A DNA stretch of 64,000 bases from Commensalibacter melissae (GCF_003691365.1 NZ_CP033087.1:1564501-1628500); one strand, 5' to 3'; numbered from the stretch's first letter, positions 19,762 to 29,452 are shown. The notes: generated from the letters alone by a model not told the origin. Numbers and translations: made by a program.

Positions 19762-20583
19762 ATGCCTTATCGTGTTTTAGCATTCGATTCTGGTATTGGA
19801 GGTTTAGGCATCGTTCAAAACCTCCAAACACAATTGAAAACAACCGATTTACAGGTTTCAATTGACTATCTTGCCGACAACCTTGTTTTCCCTTATGGTG
19901 AGCAAGAAGATAATTTTCTGGTTGAACGAATTATCAATCTTATCGGACAGGCGATTCAGTCAATTAAACCAAACCTTGTTATCATTGCCTGTAATACCGC
20001 CAGTACTATTGCACTCGACAGGCTGAGGAAAATATATCCTTTCATTCCATTTGTTGGCTGTGTTCCACCTGTTCGATGGGCCGCCCGTGTGAGTCAAAGC
20101 AAAATAATTGGATTATTGGCAACACGTGCGACCATTGCACGACCCTATTTATGTCATTTAAAAGAACAATTTGCCTCGGATTGCAAACTTATCGCTTATG
20201 GTTCTCCTGTACTTGCAAAACTGGCAGAGAATTATTTCCGGACAAAGTCTTGCGATATACATCTAATCCAGCAAGAACTTGATAATATGTTTAATCATCC
20301 ATATTCTGATCAAATGGATGCAATATGTATAGGATGTACCCATTACAGCTTTATTCTTGATCTTTTACGTCAGAACACATCCCCATCCATTCAATGGCTG
20401 GATCCAGCAGCTGCTGTAGCCAAGCACACTATTGACATTTTACGGCAAGAGAAATTTTCACATACTGATAATAACGTAAATAACTGTTTTTATTCTACTG
20501 CACCATTAACTAAGGACAAACCTCTTTTAAGTCGGCTTGCCCTGATGAAATTTACACAAATCAAAACATTTATATTGCAATAA
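19762..20583 (+). CDS. murI: glutamate racemase
   Basis: 273 residues. It interconverts L- and D-glutamate, supplying D-Glu for MurD (encoded at 54.3 kb). The signature parts are present: AFDSGIGGLGIV at the N-terminus, the first catalytic cysteine in IIACNTASTIAL and the second in ICIGCTHYSF. A conserved YLADNLVFPYGEQ block precedes them. It ends eight bases before the end of the convergent prenyltransferase gene. Confidence 0.95.
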   Translation: MPYRVLAFDSGIGGLGIVQNLQTQLKTTDLQVSIDYLADNLVFPYGEQEDNFLVERIINLIGQAIQSIKPNLVIIACNTASTIALDRLRKIYPFIPFVGCVPPVRWAARVSQSKIIGLLATRATIARPYLCHLKEQFASDCKLIAYGSPVLAKLAENYFRTKSCDIHLIQQELDNMFNHPYSDQMDAICIGCTHYSFILDLLRQNTSPSIQWLDPAAAVAKHTIDILRQEKFSHTDNNVNNCFYSTAPLTKDKPLLSRLALMKFTQIKTFILQ

Positions 20584-20590
20584 ACCAATT

Positions 20591-21637
20591 TTAAAAATGT
20601 CTATGCACGGTGTAATTAGCAATATTTTTCAAGATAGTATGTAATTCACTCTCTGGAAAAACATTGAGCGCTGAACTGGCTTTATTTGCAAAAACCATAG
20701 CTTCTTTAAGGGTTTCTTCAATTACATTGTACTTTCGAATAAGGATTAGGGCCTGTTTTAAATCGCCTTTTTCCTGCTTGCCATCCTGTATTACCCGTTG
20801 CCAAAATTCCTTTTCCACTGGAGTGGACTTTTCATAGGCAATCAAAATTGGATAGGTTATTTTACCCTCACGAAAATCATCGCCAATCGTTTTACCCAAT
20901 TCTTCCTGTTTCGCTGAATAATCCAATGCATCATCAACCAGCTGAAAAGCCATTCCCAAATTTGTACCAAAAGATTCCAGCGCCAATTCATGCTGTCTTG
21001 ATTGATTGGCTACAATAGCCCCAACTCGACAAGAAGCCGCAAATAATGCCGCAGTCTTTCCATGAATAACTTCAAAATAGCGTGATATTGAAGTTGACAA
21101 ATCATTCTGTACGGTCATTTGCAAAATTTCACCTTCAGCAATGGTTGCCGAAGCCTTTGAAATGATTCGCATAACTTCTAAGGAACCATCTTCTGTCATG
21201 ATCTGAAATGCACGGGAAAAAAGAAAATCTCCCACCAATACAGACGCTGAATTACCAAAAACAGCATTTGCACTTTCCGTCCCCCGTCGCAACATACTTT
21301 CATCAACCACATCATCATGCAACAGGGTCGCGGTATGAAGGAATTCAATACAGGCAGCCAACCGGACATGACGTGTAATGTGATCTGCAGAATCTTTTTC
21401 GTATCCACATAATCGTGCCGAGGCCAAGGTTAGTAAAGGTCTTAAACGCTTTCCTCCTGCCACAATCAGATGTGCCGCCAATTGTGAAACTAACGGTACG
21501 GAGCTTTGCATCCGATCCATAATGACATGATTACAAGCTTGCATGTCAACAGCTAAATAATCCACTAATGCTTGTAAAGGTTCTTCTTTCCCCATCAGAA
21601 CAGGCATTTTACTTTCTACCTTCTGTCTCATTGGCAT
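20591..21637 (-). CDS. ispB: long-chain polyprenyl (octa-/nona-/decaprenyl) diphosphate synthase
   Basis: 348 residues from the ATG at 21637; a TTG at 21649 would add four. It extends FPP with IPP to make the ubiquinone side chain. Both Asp-rich motifs are present: first LLHDDVVDESMLRRG and second FQLVDDALDY, with GGKRLRPLL upstream and GKTAALFAASCRVGA between. Chain length cannot be decided from sequence; acetic acid bacteria usually carry Q-9 or Q-10, so the ispB label is by homology only. Confidence 0.88.
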   Translation of the reverse strand: MPMRQKVESKMPVLMGKEEPLQALVDYLAVDMQACNHVIMDRMQSSVPLVSQLAAHLIVAGGKRLRPLLTLASARLCGYEKDSADHITRHVRLAACIEFLHTATLLHDDVVDESMLRRGTESANAVFGNSASVLVGDFLFSRAFQIMTEDGSLEVMRIISKASATIAEGEILQMTVQNDLSTSISRYFEVIHGKTAALFAASCRVGAIVANQSRQHELALESFGTNLGMAFQLVDDALDYSAKQEELGKTIGDDFREGKITYPILIAYEKSTPVEKEFWQRVIQDGKQEKGDLKQALILIRKYNVIEETLKEAMVFANKASSALNVFPESELHTILKNIANYTVHRHF

Positions 21638-21788
21638 ATGTTGATCCAACCGACCCTATATAAAACTTATAAAAATTTATTCAAGTTGTAAAAATAAAAA
21701 CAGAATTGATCATTATCATTAACATTTCATTATCGGTTACGCTAGAATACATTTTATTTGTCTAACATATTTATTTGGTTAATGATTT

Positions 21789-22589
21789 ATGCAGTCGCTT
21801 TCTTTTACGTCACCTTATATACACCATAAATCAAAAAATACATCCAATGGAACGTTATTAGAAGGAAAGATATTTTATAAACAATTCCAAAAAGGATACA
21901 GGACAGCCCTCGAGCCCATATTGATGGCAGCCAGTATTCCAGCCAAAAAAAAACAGATAATTATTGAGGGTGGATGTGGAGCCGGTGCAGGATTGATGTG
22001 TCTTGCCTATCGTATTCCCTTGATTACTGGAATAGGTTTTGAACAACATCCAGAGATGGTTGAACTGGCAAATGAAAATTTTCAACTTAATGCGATGTCC
22101 AATCTAAAGGCAATGCAGGTTACATTACCGAAACTTCCAAAACGTCCTTTTACATTTTTACCTAATGGTCAGGAACATGTTGATCATGTCTTCGCCAACC
22201 CTCCCTGGCATCAACATAATAGCTGTCCTTCACCAGACCCAGAAAAAAATCTGGCAAAAAAACTTCCCCGAGGCTTGCTTGCTGAATGGATTTATGCTTT
22301 AAGCCGTCCATTACGACAAGGAGGAACATTAACCCTGGCCCTTTCAGCCAGCCTGTATAGTGAAGCAAGTGCCCTTATGTATCAATATAAACTGGGATCG
22401 GTTATTCTATTTCCTTTATGGCCAAAACTAAACCGACCACCCCGAATTATACTTTTACAAGGACGAATGGGATCGACCGGAGGGAGTCAGATTGCACCAG
22501 GCCTGATACTACATAATGACAATGGAGAATTTACCAATGAAACAAATCGAATCTTGCGTCAGGGAAAAAAACTAACCTTGTTATCTTGA
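21789..22589 (+). CDS. SAM-dependent methyltransferase (TrmN6/COG4123-like)
   Basis: 266 residues. The SAM-binding region IIEGGCGAGAGLMCLAYRI and the adenine-N6 type motif IV FANPPWHQHN (NPPW) mark it as a small-domain methyltransferase, closest in pattern to tRNA1(Val) adenine-37 N6-methyltransferase. The phrase FQKGYRTALEPILMAASI at the N-terminus fits the same group. The acceptor is inferred, not shown. It is divergent from the prenyl synthase gene. Confidence 0.78.
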   Translation: MQSLSFTSPYIHHKSKNTSNGTLLEGKIFYKQFQKGYRTALEPILMAASIPAKKKQIIIEGGCGAGAGLMCLAYRIPLITGIGFEQHPEMVELANENFQLNAMSNLKAMQVTLPKLPKRPFTFLPNGQEHVDHVFANPPWHQHNSCPSPDPEKNLAKKLPRGLLAEWIYALSRPLRQGGTLTLALSASLYSEASALMYQYKLGSVILFPLWPKLNRPPRIILLQGRMGSTGGSQIAPGLILHNDNGEFTNETNRILRQGKKLTLLS

Positions 22590-22640
22590 TATAAGCGTTT
22601 ATATGGGATGAATCTAAGTCAAGAAGTTTATTTTTATAAA

Positions 22641-22686
22641 ACACTATATATCGATATTAAATTTATTTATATGACTATATATTGAT
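22641..22686 (+). promoter_or_regulatory. tandem NrdR-like boxes upstream of nrdB
   Basis: ACACTATATATCGAT (22641-22655) and TGACTATATATTGAT (22672-22686) share ACTATATAT-GAT and lie exactly 31 bp apart, three helical turns. Known NrdR operators are such paired ~15-bp boxes upstream of ribonucleotide reductase genes. The second box ends 44 bp before the nrdB start. Confidence 0.78.
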
Positions 22687-22730
22687 AAAAGAGCATAATT
22701 AAATCATAAATCACCCAAGGAGTTAAAACT

Positions 22731-23735
22731 GTGGAAAAGCAAGATTCAAAACCAGCACAAACACATAATCTGATGACGTATAACCCAGTTTACAAACCCT
22801 TTCATTATCCTTGGGCCTATGATGTATGGCTGACCCAACAGAGACTACATTGGTTACCTGAAGAGGTTCCATTGGCGGAAGATGTCAAGGACTGGCATAA
22901 AAAATTGACCGAACCCGAACGGAATTTGATCACCCAAATCTTTCGATTCTTTACGCAATCAGATGTCGAGGTAAATAATGCCTATATGAAATATTACAGC
23001 CAGGTATTCAAACCTATTGAGGTTCTTATGATGCTGTCAGCATTCTCCAATATCGAGACGATTCATATCGCGGCATATAGTTATCTTCTTGATACTATTG
23101 GTATGCCGGAAGTCGAATATTCTGCTTTCCTCAAATATAAGGAAATGAAAGACAAATATGACTACATGCAGAATTTTTCAATTGATAATCCACTCGAAAT
23201 TGCCAAAACAATGGCGGTTTTCGGAGCATTCACTGAAGGATTACAATTATTCTCATCCTTTGCCATCCTTATGAACTTTCCACGTTTTAATAAACTAAAA
23301 GGAATGGGGCAGATTATTTCGTGGTCAGTAAGAGATGAAACATTACATTGCCTATCCATTATCAAGCTTTTCCGTACGTTCATTCAAGAAAATCCCCATT
23401 TGTGGACGGAAAACTTTCAACAAGAGCTGATCCATATATGTAAAACTATCGTTGAACATGAATTTGCCTTTATTGACCTAGCTTTCGAAATGGGTTCTGT
23501 CGAAGGACTAACCGCACAGGATGTCAAAAATTATATTTGTTTCATTGCCAATCGCCGCTTAACACAGTTAGGTCTGGATACAATTTACGATATTGATAAA
23601 AATCCGTTACCCTGGATGGATGAAATGCTCAATGCTGTTGAACATACCAATTTCTTTGAAAATCGTGCCACTGAATATAGCCGAGCCGCCACAGAAGGAA
23701 CCTGGGAAGAAGCTTTTGAAAGCATGACAGTTTAG
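22731..23735 (+). CDS. nrdB: class I ribonucleotide reductase, small (beta) subunit
   Basis: 334 residues starting at a GTG with a strong AAGGAG 8 nt upstream. The subunit holds the metal-radical cofactor that drives deoxyribonucleotide formation. Ligands and radical tyrosine are visible: D78 in TQSDVEV, E109 and H112 in NIETIHIAAY, and Y116 at the expected +7 position, then ETLHCLSI and IVEHEFAFIDLAFEMG for the later Glu/His ligands. Paired NrdR-like boxes lie upstream. The large subunit is encoded on the opposite strand 1.1 kb downstream, not in an operon. Confidence 0.95.
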   Translation: MEKQDSKPAQTHNLMTYNPVYKPFHYPWAYDVWLTQQRLHWLPEEVPLAEDVKDWHKKLTEPERNLITQIFRFFTQSDVEVNNAYMKYYSQVFKPIEVLMMLSAFSNIETIHIAAYSYLLDTIGMPEVEYSAFLKYKEMKDKYDYMQNFSIDNPLEIAKTMAVFGAFTEGLQLFSSFAILMNFPRFNKLKGMGQIISWSVRDETLHCLSIIKLFRTFIQENPHLWTENFQQELIHICKTIVEHEFAFIDLAFEMGSVEGLTAQDVKNYICFIANRRLTQLGLDTIYDIDKNPLPWMDEMLNAVEHTNFFENRATEYSRAATEGTWEEAFESMTV

Positions 23736-23750
23736 GAATTCCCTGTTATT

Positions 23751-23781
23751 CCTCAGGGTCAAATAGATATTAATCCTGAGG
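23751..23781. terminator. hairpin between convergent nrdB and aldo/keto reductase gene
   Basis: CCTCAGG and CCTGAGG form a 7-bp stem around a 17-nt loop in the short gap between convergent genes. There is no T-run, so terminator function is only possible. Confidence 0.35.
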
Positions 23782-23796
23782 GAATAATATTAAGAA

Positions 23797-24636
23797 TTAA
23801 AATTCTTCATATTTTGAGGGATCCTGTCCTTTTAAACGACCATCTGGTTTTGATAATGCATCAATTTTTTGCATATCTTCTGTCGTAATATCAAAATCAA
23901 ATATGTCAAGATTTTCCTTTTGCCTTTGATCTGATGTTGCTTTTGGAATGGGAACAACACCAAGCTGGACGTGCCAGCGCAAAATTAGTTGTCCTACCGA
24001 CTTATGATAATTTTTGGCAATTTCTTTCAGGATCGGGTGTGTCAACAGATCATTGGCACGGCCCAGCGGACTCCAGGCCTCTGTAACAATTCCCAATTTT
24101 TTATCATAGGCACGCTGTTTTGCCTGGGAGAAATATGGATGCAATTCCACTTGGTTAATACTTGGTGTCACCCCTGTTTCCTTAATAATACGATCAAGAT
24201 GCTCAGGCAGGAAATTTGAAACACCTATGGATTTAATCATCCCTCTTTTTTTCGCCTCGACCAGAGCTTCCCAGGCTTCAAGATATTTTCCTGTTATCGG
24301 GTTGGGCCAATGAATCAAATATATATCATAATAATCAAGCTGTGCACGATATAAAGATTCCTCAATCGTTAACAATGCCTGATCATATTGATGACGACGT
24401 CCTGGTAATTTGGAAGTGATTCGCAATTGTTCACGGGAAATTCCACATTGTCGGACCGCTTCACCAACAGCACCTTCATTTTCATAATTAAAAGCTGAAT
24501 CCAACAAACGGTAACCATTATGAATGGCACTGATGATAGATTTTACCCCTTCCCTACCGTTAAGTTTGTAAGTGCCAAATCCAACAGCAGGAATATTCGT
24601 CCCATCATTTAATTTAATTTGAGGAATAGATGACAT
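23797..24636 (-). CDS. aldo/keto reductase (2,5-diketo-D-gluconate reductase-like)
   Basis: 279 residues, standard for this TIM-barrel NADPH oxidoreductase family. The catalytic set is readable: Asp and Tyr in RLLDSAFNYENEGAVG, Lys in ITSKLPG, His in YLIHWPNP. The family motif SIGVSNFLPEHLDRI and the C-terminal cofactor region IPKATSDQRQKENLDIF are intact. Prokaryotic relatives reduce 2,5-diketogluconate or methylglyoxal; the substrate is unknown here. It sits between nrdB and nrdA without an obvious functional link. Confidence 0.88.
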   Translation of the reverse strand: MSSIPQIKLNDGTNIPAVGFGTYKLNGREGVKSIISAIHNGYRLLDSAFNYENEGAVGEAVRQCGISREQLRITSKLPGRRHQYDQALLTIEESLYRAQLDYYDIYLIHWPNPITGKYLEAWEALVEAKKRGMIKSIGVSNFLPEHLDRIIKETGVTPSINQVELHPYFSQAKQRAYDKKLGIVTEAWSPLGRANDLLTHPILKEIAKNYHKSVGQLILRWHVQLGVVPIPKATSDQRQKENLDIFDFDITTEDMQKIDALSKPDGRLKGQDPSKYEEF

Positions 24637-24841
24637 TCAATATGTGTCCTTTTTACAAAAAATATTAAAGACAAAATCAATATTTCGATTGATATCATAA
24701 ATAGATGTCTGTTTAAAAAGCAATATCATCTTGTTTATGAATGAATATCACCTATATCGGCCAAAAATCTTCCTAAATCTTAAAATATTAGGGATATAGA
24801 AAGAATAAAATCCGTTTAGATCAGACTTTTACCCAGTTAAC

Positions 24842-24871
24842 AAAAAAGACCTTTTCTTCTAAAAAGGCCTT
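24842..24871 (-). terminator. Rho-independent terminator of nrdA
   Basis: On the minus strand, AAGGCCTTTT and AAAAGGTCTT form a stem of about 10 bp (one G-T pair) followed by a T-run. It begins about 11 bp after the nrdA stop. Confidence 0.85.
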
Positions 24872-24881
24872 CAAACCAATA

Positions 24882-26801
24882 TTATTGACAAGATAGACAT
24901 TCTTCATAACTTGTCGAGGTATCAGCCTGTATCTGATCACCTTTATTTAGAATATCCTCTTTAACTGCCAAATTGCTAACAGTATCTGCACGCTGGATAG
25001 AAAGAGAACGGCAATAATACAGGGATTTCATTCCTTTTTTCCATGCCTGATAATGCATCATATGTAAATCACGCTTGTGAACATTGGCTGGAACAAATAA
25101 ATTAACTGATTGAGACTGACAGATAAAAGGTGAACGGTCAGCAGCATGTTCAATGATCCAACGTTGATCCAATTCAAATGCTGTTTTGTAAATATCCTTT
25201 TCATCCTGAGTCAGAAAATCAAGATGTTGAACACTCCCTTTGTTTAAAGTGATAGAAGACCAGACTGCATCAGTATCCTGGCCTTTTTCCTGCAATACCT
25301 TACGTAAATGCCTATTTCTTACGGTAAAGGAGCCTGATAAGGTTTTCTGCAAAAATACATTGGCCGTAATTGGTTCAATACCGGGACTTGCATTTCCCGC
25401 AATAATCGAAATGGAAGCCGTTGGCGCAATCGCAATCTTGTTTGAAAAGCGCTCATTAATGCCATAATCGGCGGCATCCGGACAAGGTCCACGCAAATTC
25501 GCCAGGGTAACGGATGCCTTGTCTGCTTCCTGACGTATATGCTGAAACATTTTCTTGTTCCATACTTTTGCCATAACGCTTTCAAACGGAATTTTATGAG
25601 CTTGAAGAAAAGAATGAAAACCCATTACACCCATACCAACGGAACGTTCACGTGCAGCAGCATATCTTGCACGTTCCATTTCGTCAGGAGCATGATCAAT
25701 GAAATCCTGCAAAACATTATCAAGAAACAACATGACATCCTGGATAAATTGTGGGTTTCTTGACCATTGATCCCAATATTCAAGATTTAAAGAGGAAAGG
25801 CAACAAACAGCCGTCCGTTCCTTTCCTTTATGATCTATTCCTGTAGGTAACGTAATTTCAGCACAAAGATTAGAGGTTTTTACTTCCAGTCCAGCCAGTT
25901 TATGATGTTCAGGACGGGCATTATTCACCGTATCGGAAAAGACAATATAAGGCTCACCCTGTTCAATTCGTGTCGTCAGCAGTCTGATCCACAAAGAACG
26001 GGCAGAAATTTTCCTAATGACCGACTGATCTTTTGGGGAGACAAGCGCCCATTCCTCATTATTTTCAACTGCACGCATAAAAGCGTCAGAAATTAGAACA
26101 CCATGATGTAGATTCAAGGCTTTACGATTGGGATCTCCACCCGTTGGTCTGCGTAATTCAATAAATTCCTCAATTTCAGGATGCCAGATAGGCAAATAAA
26201 CAGCTGCTGAACCCCGTCTCAAAGATCCCTGACTAATTGCCAGGGTCAGGCTGTCCATCACCCTTATGAATGGAATGACACCTGAAGTTTTGCCATTCCG
26301 ACTAACATTTTCACCAATAGAACGCAAATTTCCCCAATAGGATCCAATTCCCCCGCCACGAGAGGCAAGCCAGACATTTTCATTCCACAGTTCAACAATT
26401 CCCTTCAGGCTGTCTTCCGCTTCATTCAAAAAACAGGAAATAGGCAACCCTCTGGCCGTCCCACCATTTGACAGTACTGGAGTGGCCGGCATAAACCAAT
26501 GCTGAGACATATAGTCATATAAACGCTGGGCATGTTCCGCATCATCCCCGTAGTAGGAAGCCACCCTTGCAAACAGCTCCTGGTAGCTTTCACCCTCAAT
26601 AAGATAACGGTCATCAAGCGTCGCTTTACCAAAATCTGTCAATAAAGCATCACGAGAATGATCTAATTTAACCTGATAACGCCCATACAACTGTATTTTT
26701 CCTGCCAAGGCATCTGTAAAAAGAGAACCATTATCTGTTTTACCTTTTCCAGCATTGGCAACAGGCTTTTTTTCAAGCAGATCAACTGGGGTCACAACCA
26801 T
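24882..26801 (-). CDS. nrdA: class I ribonucleotide reductase, large (alpha) subunit
   Basis: 639 residues from the ATG at 26801; TTG codons at 26819 and 26816 are possible but weaker starts. The enzyme reduces ribonucleoside diphosphates. The active-site region SNLCAEITLP holds the thiyl cysteine with its Asn and Glu; redox cysteines occur in GLPISCFLNEAE and TAVCCLSSLNL; the C-terminal ECLSCQ is the shuttle pair. The catalytic domain begins within about 50 residues of the N-terminus (LLTDFGKATLDDRYL), leaving no room for an ATP-cone. A terminator follows and an NrdR-like box lies upstream. Confidence 0.95.
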   Translation of the reverse strand: MVVTPVDLLEKKPVANAGKGKTDNGSLFTDALAGKIQLYGRYQVKLDHSRDALLTDFGKATLDDRYLIEGESYQELFARVASYYGDDAEHAQRLYDYMSQHWFMPATPVLSNGGTARGLPISCFLNEAEDSLKGIVELWNENVWLASRGGGIGSYWGNLRSIGENVSRNGKTSGVIPFIRVMDSLTLAISQGSLRRGSAAVYLPIWHPEIEEFIELRRPTGGDPNRKALNLHHGVLISDAFMRAVENNEEWALVSPKDQSVIRKISARSLWIRLLTTRIEQGEPYIVFSDTVNNARPEHHKLAGLEVKTSNLCAEITLPTGIDHKGKERTAVCCLSSLNLEYWDQWSRNPQFIQDVMLFLDNVLQDFIDHAPDEMERARYAAARERSVGMGVMGFHSFLQAHKIPFESVMAKVWNKKMFQHIRQEADKASVTLANLRGPCPDAADYGINERFSNKIAIAPTASISIIAGNASPGIEPITANVFLQKTLSGSFTVRNRHLRKVLQEKGQDTDAVWSSITLNKGSVQHLDFLTQDEKDIYKTAFELDQRWIIEHAADRSPFICQSQSVNLFVPANVHKRDLHMMHYQAWKKGMKSLYYCRSLSIQRADTVSNLAVKEDILNKGDQIQADTSTSYEECLSCQ

Positions 26802-26819
26802 ATCCTCGCAAAACAACAA

Positions 26820-27164
26820 ACCTTTAAGGATTTTACATCCTTACTATACCATTATAAAATTTTAAATGTAATGATAAATTTCTATATATAGTATATTAAA
26901 AAACATACATACCTATATGATGATATAAAATCAACATAACATTAGGCTTGACATGCAAGATTTTGATAAAAACAAAAACTTTAATTTTACAATCGAAAAA
27001 GATCAGAAATGATAACAAGATAGTATAATATAGGTCAGACTTTATTGGTTTAACAATATATTTAATTTTAAATTTTTTTAAAAAAATATATTAGCCAGAA
27101 ACCTCTGTATATTTATCGGGTTTAAAAAATAGAATGGCTATACAATTATATTATCATAAATTCC
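26820..27164. other. long AT-rich gap upstream of nrdA
   Basis: This gap between guaA and nrdA holds no ORF with a plausible start signal. The nrdA-proximal part contains the NrdR-like boxes listed separately. The remaining bases (about 26930-27160) are simple AT-rich sequence in which I see nothing further. Confidence 0.5.
26880..26925 (-). promoter_or_regulatory. NrdR-like box pair upstream of nrdA
   Basis: Read on the minus strand, 26894-26880 gives ATACTATATATAGAA, matching the nrdB box at 12 of 15 positions. A second, degenerate match (TATCATCATATAGGT) lies exactly 31 bp further upstream at 26925-26911. Spacing matches the nrdB pair; the distal box is weak. Confidence 0.6.
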
Positions 27165-27192
27165 TTAAATAAAAAACAAGTCTTTAACTTGT
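27165..27192 (-). terminator. terminator downstream of guaA
   Basis: On the minus strand ACAAGT-TAAAG-ACTTGT forms a 6-bp hairpin followed directly by TTTTTTATTT. It is the second of two hairpins after guaA. Confidence 0.6.
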
Positions 27193-27217
27193 CAATGCGT
27201 AATCTAAACAATAGATA

Positions 27218-27252
27218 TCACCCCAATTAAACCTATGAAATAATTGGGGTGA
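27218..27252 (-). repeat. perfect 12-bp inverted repeat after guaA
   Basis: TCACCCCAATTA and its exact complement flank an 11-nt spacer, 33 bp after the guaA stop. There is no T-run; it may act as a first terminator hairpin or protect the 3' end of the message. Confidence 0.6.
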
Positions 27253-27284
27253 CACTTTCTCAAGATATTGGTTATCTTGCAATC

Positions 27285-28871
27285 TTATTCCCATTCAATG
27301 GTTCCGGGAGGTTTTGATGTAATATCATAAGTTACACGATTAATGCCTTTGACTTCATTAACAATCCGCCCCGCCACTCTGGTAAGGAATTCCATATCAA
27401 AGGAATAAACATCGGCAGTCATACCATCCACACTTGTAACTGCCCGCAATGCACAAGCCTGATCATATGTTCGGCCATCCCCCATAACGCCAACCGTACG
27501 AATAGGCAACAAAACAGCAAACGCTTGCCAAATTTTGTCATATAACCCAGCCTTGCGAATTTCATCCAAATACACGGCATCAACACGACGCAACAAATCA
27601 AGCCGTTCACGCGTAATGTCCCCTAAAATTCGTATGGCAAGGCCTGGTCCTGGGAATGGATGACGACCAACAATATTTTCTGGAATACCCAATTCCCGAC
27701 CCAAATCCCTGACTTCATCCTTGAAAAGTTCACGTAAAGGTTCGACAAGCTTCATATTCATCCGTTCAGGCAATCCACCCACATTATGATGAGACTTAAT
27801 AGTTGCTGATTTTCCCGTGACACTGACGCTTTCAATAACATCCGGATAAAGGGTACCCTGTGCCAGAAAATCAGCCCCACCCAGTTTTTGCGCCTCCTGT
27901 TCAAATACCTCGATAAACAAACGGCCAATGGTTTTACGTTTAACCTCTGGATCGGTTACTCCAGCCAATTCTTTCAGAAACAAGTCAGACGCGTTTTTAG
28001 CAATCAAATGAATATTAAATTTCTCTTTGAATGTTTTAACAACCTCATCCGCTTCATTTTGACGCAGCATGCCGTGATCGACAAAAATACAGGTTAACTG
28101 ATCTCCAATAGCTTCATGAATCAATACAGCTGCCACTGCAGAATCAACCCCACCTGATAAACCGCAGATGACTTTTTTGTCACCAACCTTTTGACGAATA
28201 CGTTCAATTTCCAAATTACGAAAACCGGCCATGGTCCAATTACCCTGACACCCGGCAATATTATGCGTAAAATTCTTTAATAATGCGGCACCACGAGGTG
28301 TATGAACAACTTCAGGATGAAACTGAACACCATAATAGTGACGATCCTCATCAGCAATCATGGCATAGGGTGCACCCTCACTAACCCCTACCACCTTGAA
28401 TCCGGGTGGGATTTTTATAACTCGATCACCATGACTCATCCATACTTGTTCACGGTTCCCCTTTGACCATACACCCTGACATAAGGCACTATCCTCAAGA
28501 ATTTTAACATACGCACGGCCAAATTCACGGTGGTCACCGGATTCCACCTGTCCACCCAATTGATGACACATTGCCTGTTCACCATAACAAATTCCCAATA
28601 CGGGAACCATTAATGTAAAAACTTCATTCGGAATCCTTGGGGCATCCATTTGAATGACACTGGAAGGGCCACCAGATAAAATAATCCCTTTTGGTGCAAA
28701 TGAACGAATCTTTTCATCATCACTCGTATAAGGCCATATTTCGCAATAAACGCCACTTTCTCTTATTCTGCGTGCAATCAACTGGGTTACCTGACTGCCA
28801 AAATCAAGAATAAGAATCTTTTCTTGATGTAAAGATTGTTCCAATTCGCTTACCTGGGTCATTTTTATCAA
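27285..28871 (-). CDS. guaA: GMP synthase (glutamine-hydrolysing)
   Basis: 528 residues. It converts XMP to GMP using glutamine. The N-terminal amidotransferase shows the nucleophile in [16 protein letters not shown] (the usual Met after Gly is Glu here) and His/Glu in [13 protein letters not shown]. The ATP pyrophosphatase P-loop is [15 protein letters not shown], and the C-terminal dimerisation domain includes [10 protein letters not shown] and ends [10 protein letters not shown]. The start drawn is a TTG with GAGG six bases upstream; an ATG three codons later (28862) has the same motif at about 15 nt, so either may be used. Confidence 0.95.
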   Translation of the reverse strand: MIKMTQVSELEQSLHQEKILILDFGSQVTQLIARRIRESGVYCEIWPYTSDDEKIRSFAPKGIILSGGPSSVIQMDAPRIPNEVFTLMVPVLGICYGEQAMCHQLGGQVESGDHREFGRAYVKILEDSALCQGVWSKGNREQVWMSHGDRVIKIPPGFKVVGVSEGAPYAMIADEDRHYYGVQFHPEVVHTPRGAALLKNFTHNIAGCQGNWTMAGFRNLEIERIRQKVGDKKVICGLSGGVDSAVAAVLIHEAIGDQLTCIFVDHGMLRQNEADEVVKTFKEKFNIHLIAKNASDLFLKELAGVTDPEVKRKTIGRLFIEVFEQEAQKLGGADFLAQGTLYPDVIESVSVTGKSATIKSHHNVGGLPERMNMKLVEPLRELFKDEVRDLGRELGIPENIVGRHPFPGPGLAIRILGDITRERLDLLRRVDAVYLDEIRKAGLYDKIWQAFAVLLPIRTVGVMGDGRTYDQACALRAVTSVDGMTADVYSFDMEFLTRVAGRIVNEVKGINRVTYDITSKPPGTIEWE

Positions 28872-29014
28872 TCACTTCCTCTTTCAGTAAAATACGTTTT
28901 CATATCACAAATAGATAAAAAAAATGTAAATTAAACAATTTATCTGAAAAAAAACTATTTCTCCTTTATATAGAAATAAATTCCTTTTCATATTTTTTCA
29001 CTCTGGAGCATTCC

Positions 29015-29452
29015 GTGAACAAGTATCGCCTGAAATTAGTCCATCGCAAAATACGGATTATCCCTATTTTTATATTAGTGTTGACTGCTGCCTGCAGTCA
29101 TTTAGCCGAAGACCACCCCACAGGAATATGGTTAGGCAAAATGGAAACACAACAGGGAATTTGTCCACATGATCGTATGGCCGCCCTGAGAATCGATAAA
29201 AAGAAAATATTGTTTTCACCTGATAATGGGGCATTGGTCTTGACAGGTATCTATCATAAAAAGGAACATCCAAGGCATTTTGTCGCTGTCCTCCACCGTA
29301 CGGATATGGATCATAAACCCTACGATCTCATTTTTGAAGGGAAAGCCAAGGATAAAAATATAATTGGAACCTATGGAACTCCTGACTGTCGGGCAACAAT
29401 TACCTTTTATCGTCCACATCATTACGGATTATCAAACGCTATTGCGCATTAA
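29015..29452 (+). CDS. putative lipoprotein, unknown function
   Basis: 145 residues from a GTG with GGAG six bases upstream. The N-terminus is basic then hydrophobic (IIPIFILVLTAAC), ending in a good lipobox (LTAAC, Cys about residue 27). The mature part has a small beta-rich look: GIWLGKMETQQGICPHDRMAAL, then FEGKAKDKNIIGTYGTPDC, with two cysteines that could pair. Similar small lipoproteins are common in acetic acid bacteria but I know of no function. It is divergent from guaA. Confidence 0.7.
   Translation: MNKYRLKLVHRKIRIIPIFILVLTAACSHLAEDHPTGIWLGKMETQQGICPHDRMAALRIDKKKILFSPDNGALVLTGIYHKKEHPRHFVAVLHRTDMDHKPYDLIFEGKAKDKNIIGTYGTPDCRATITFYRPHHYGLSNAIAH

Noticed and set aside
26948-26976. 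TTGACA on the plus strand in the nrdA upstream gap
   Set aside because: No -10 element lies at the right distance and it points into the end of guaA, where no plus-strand gene begins.
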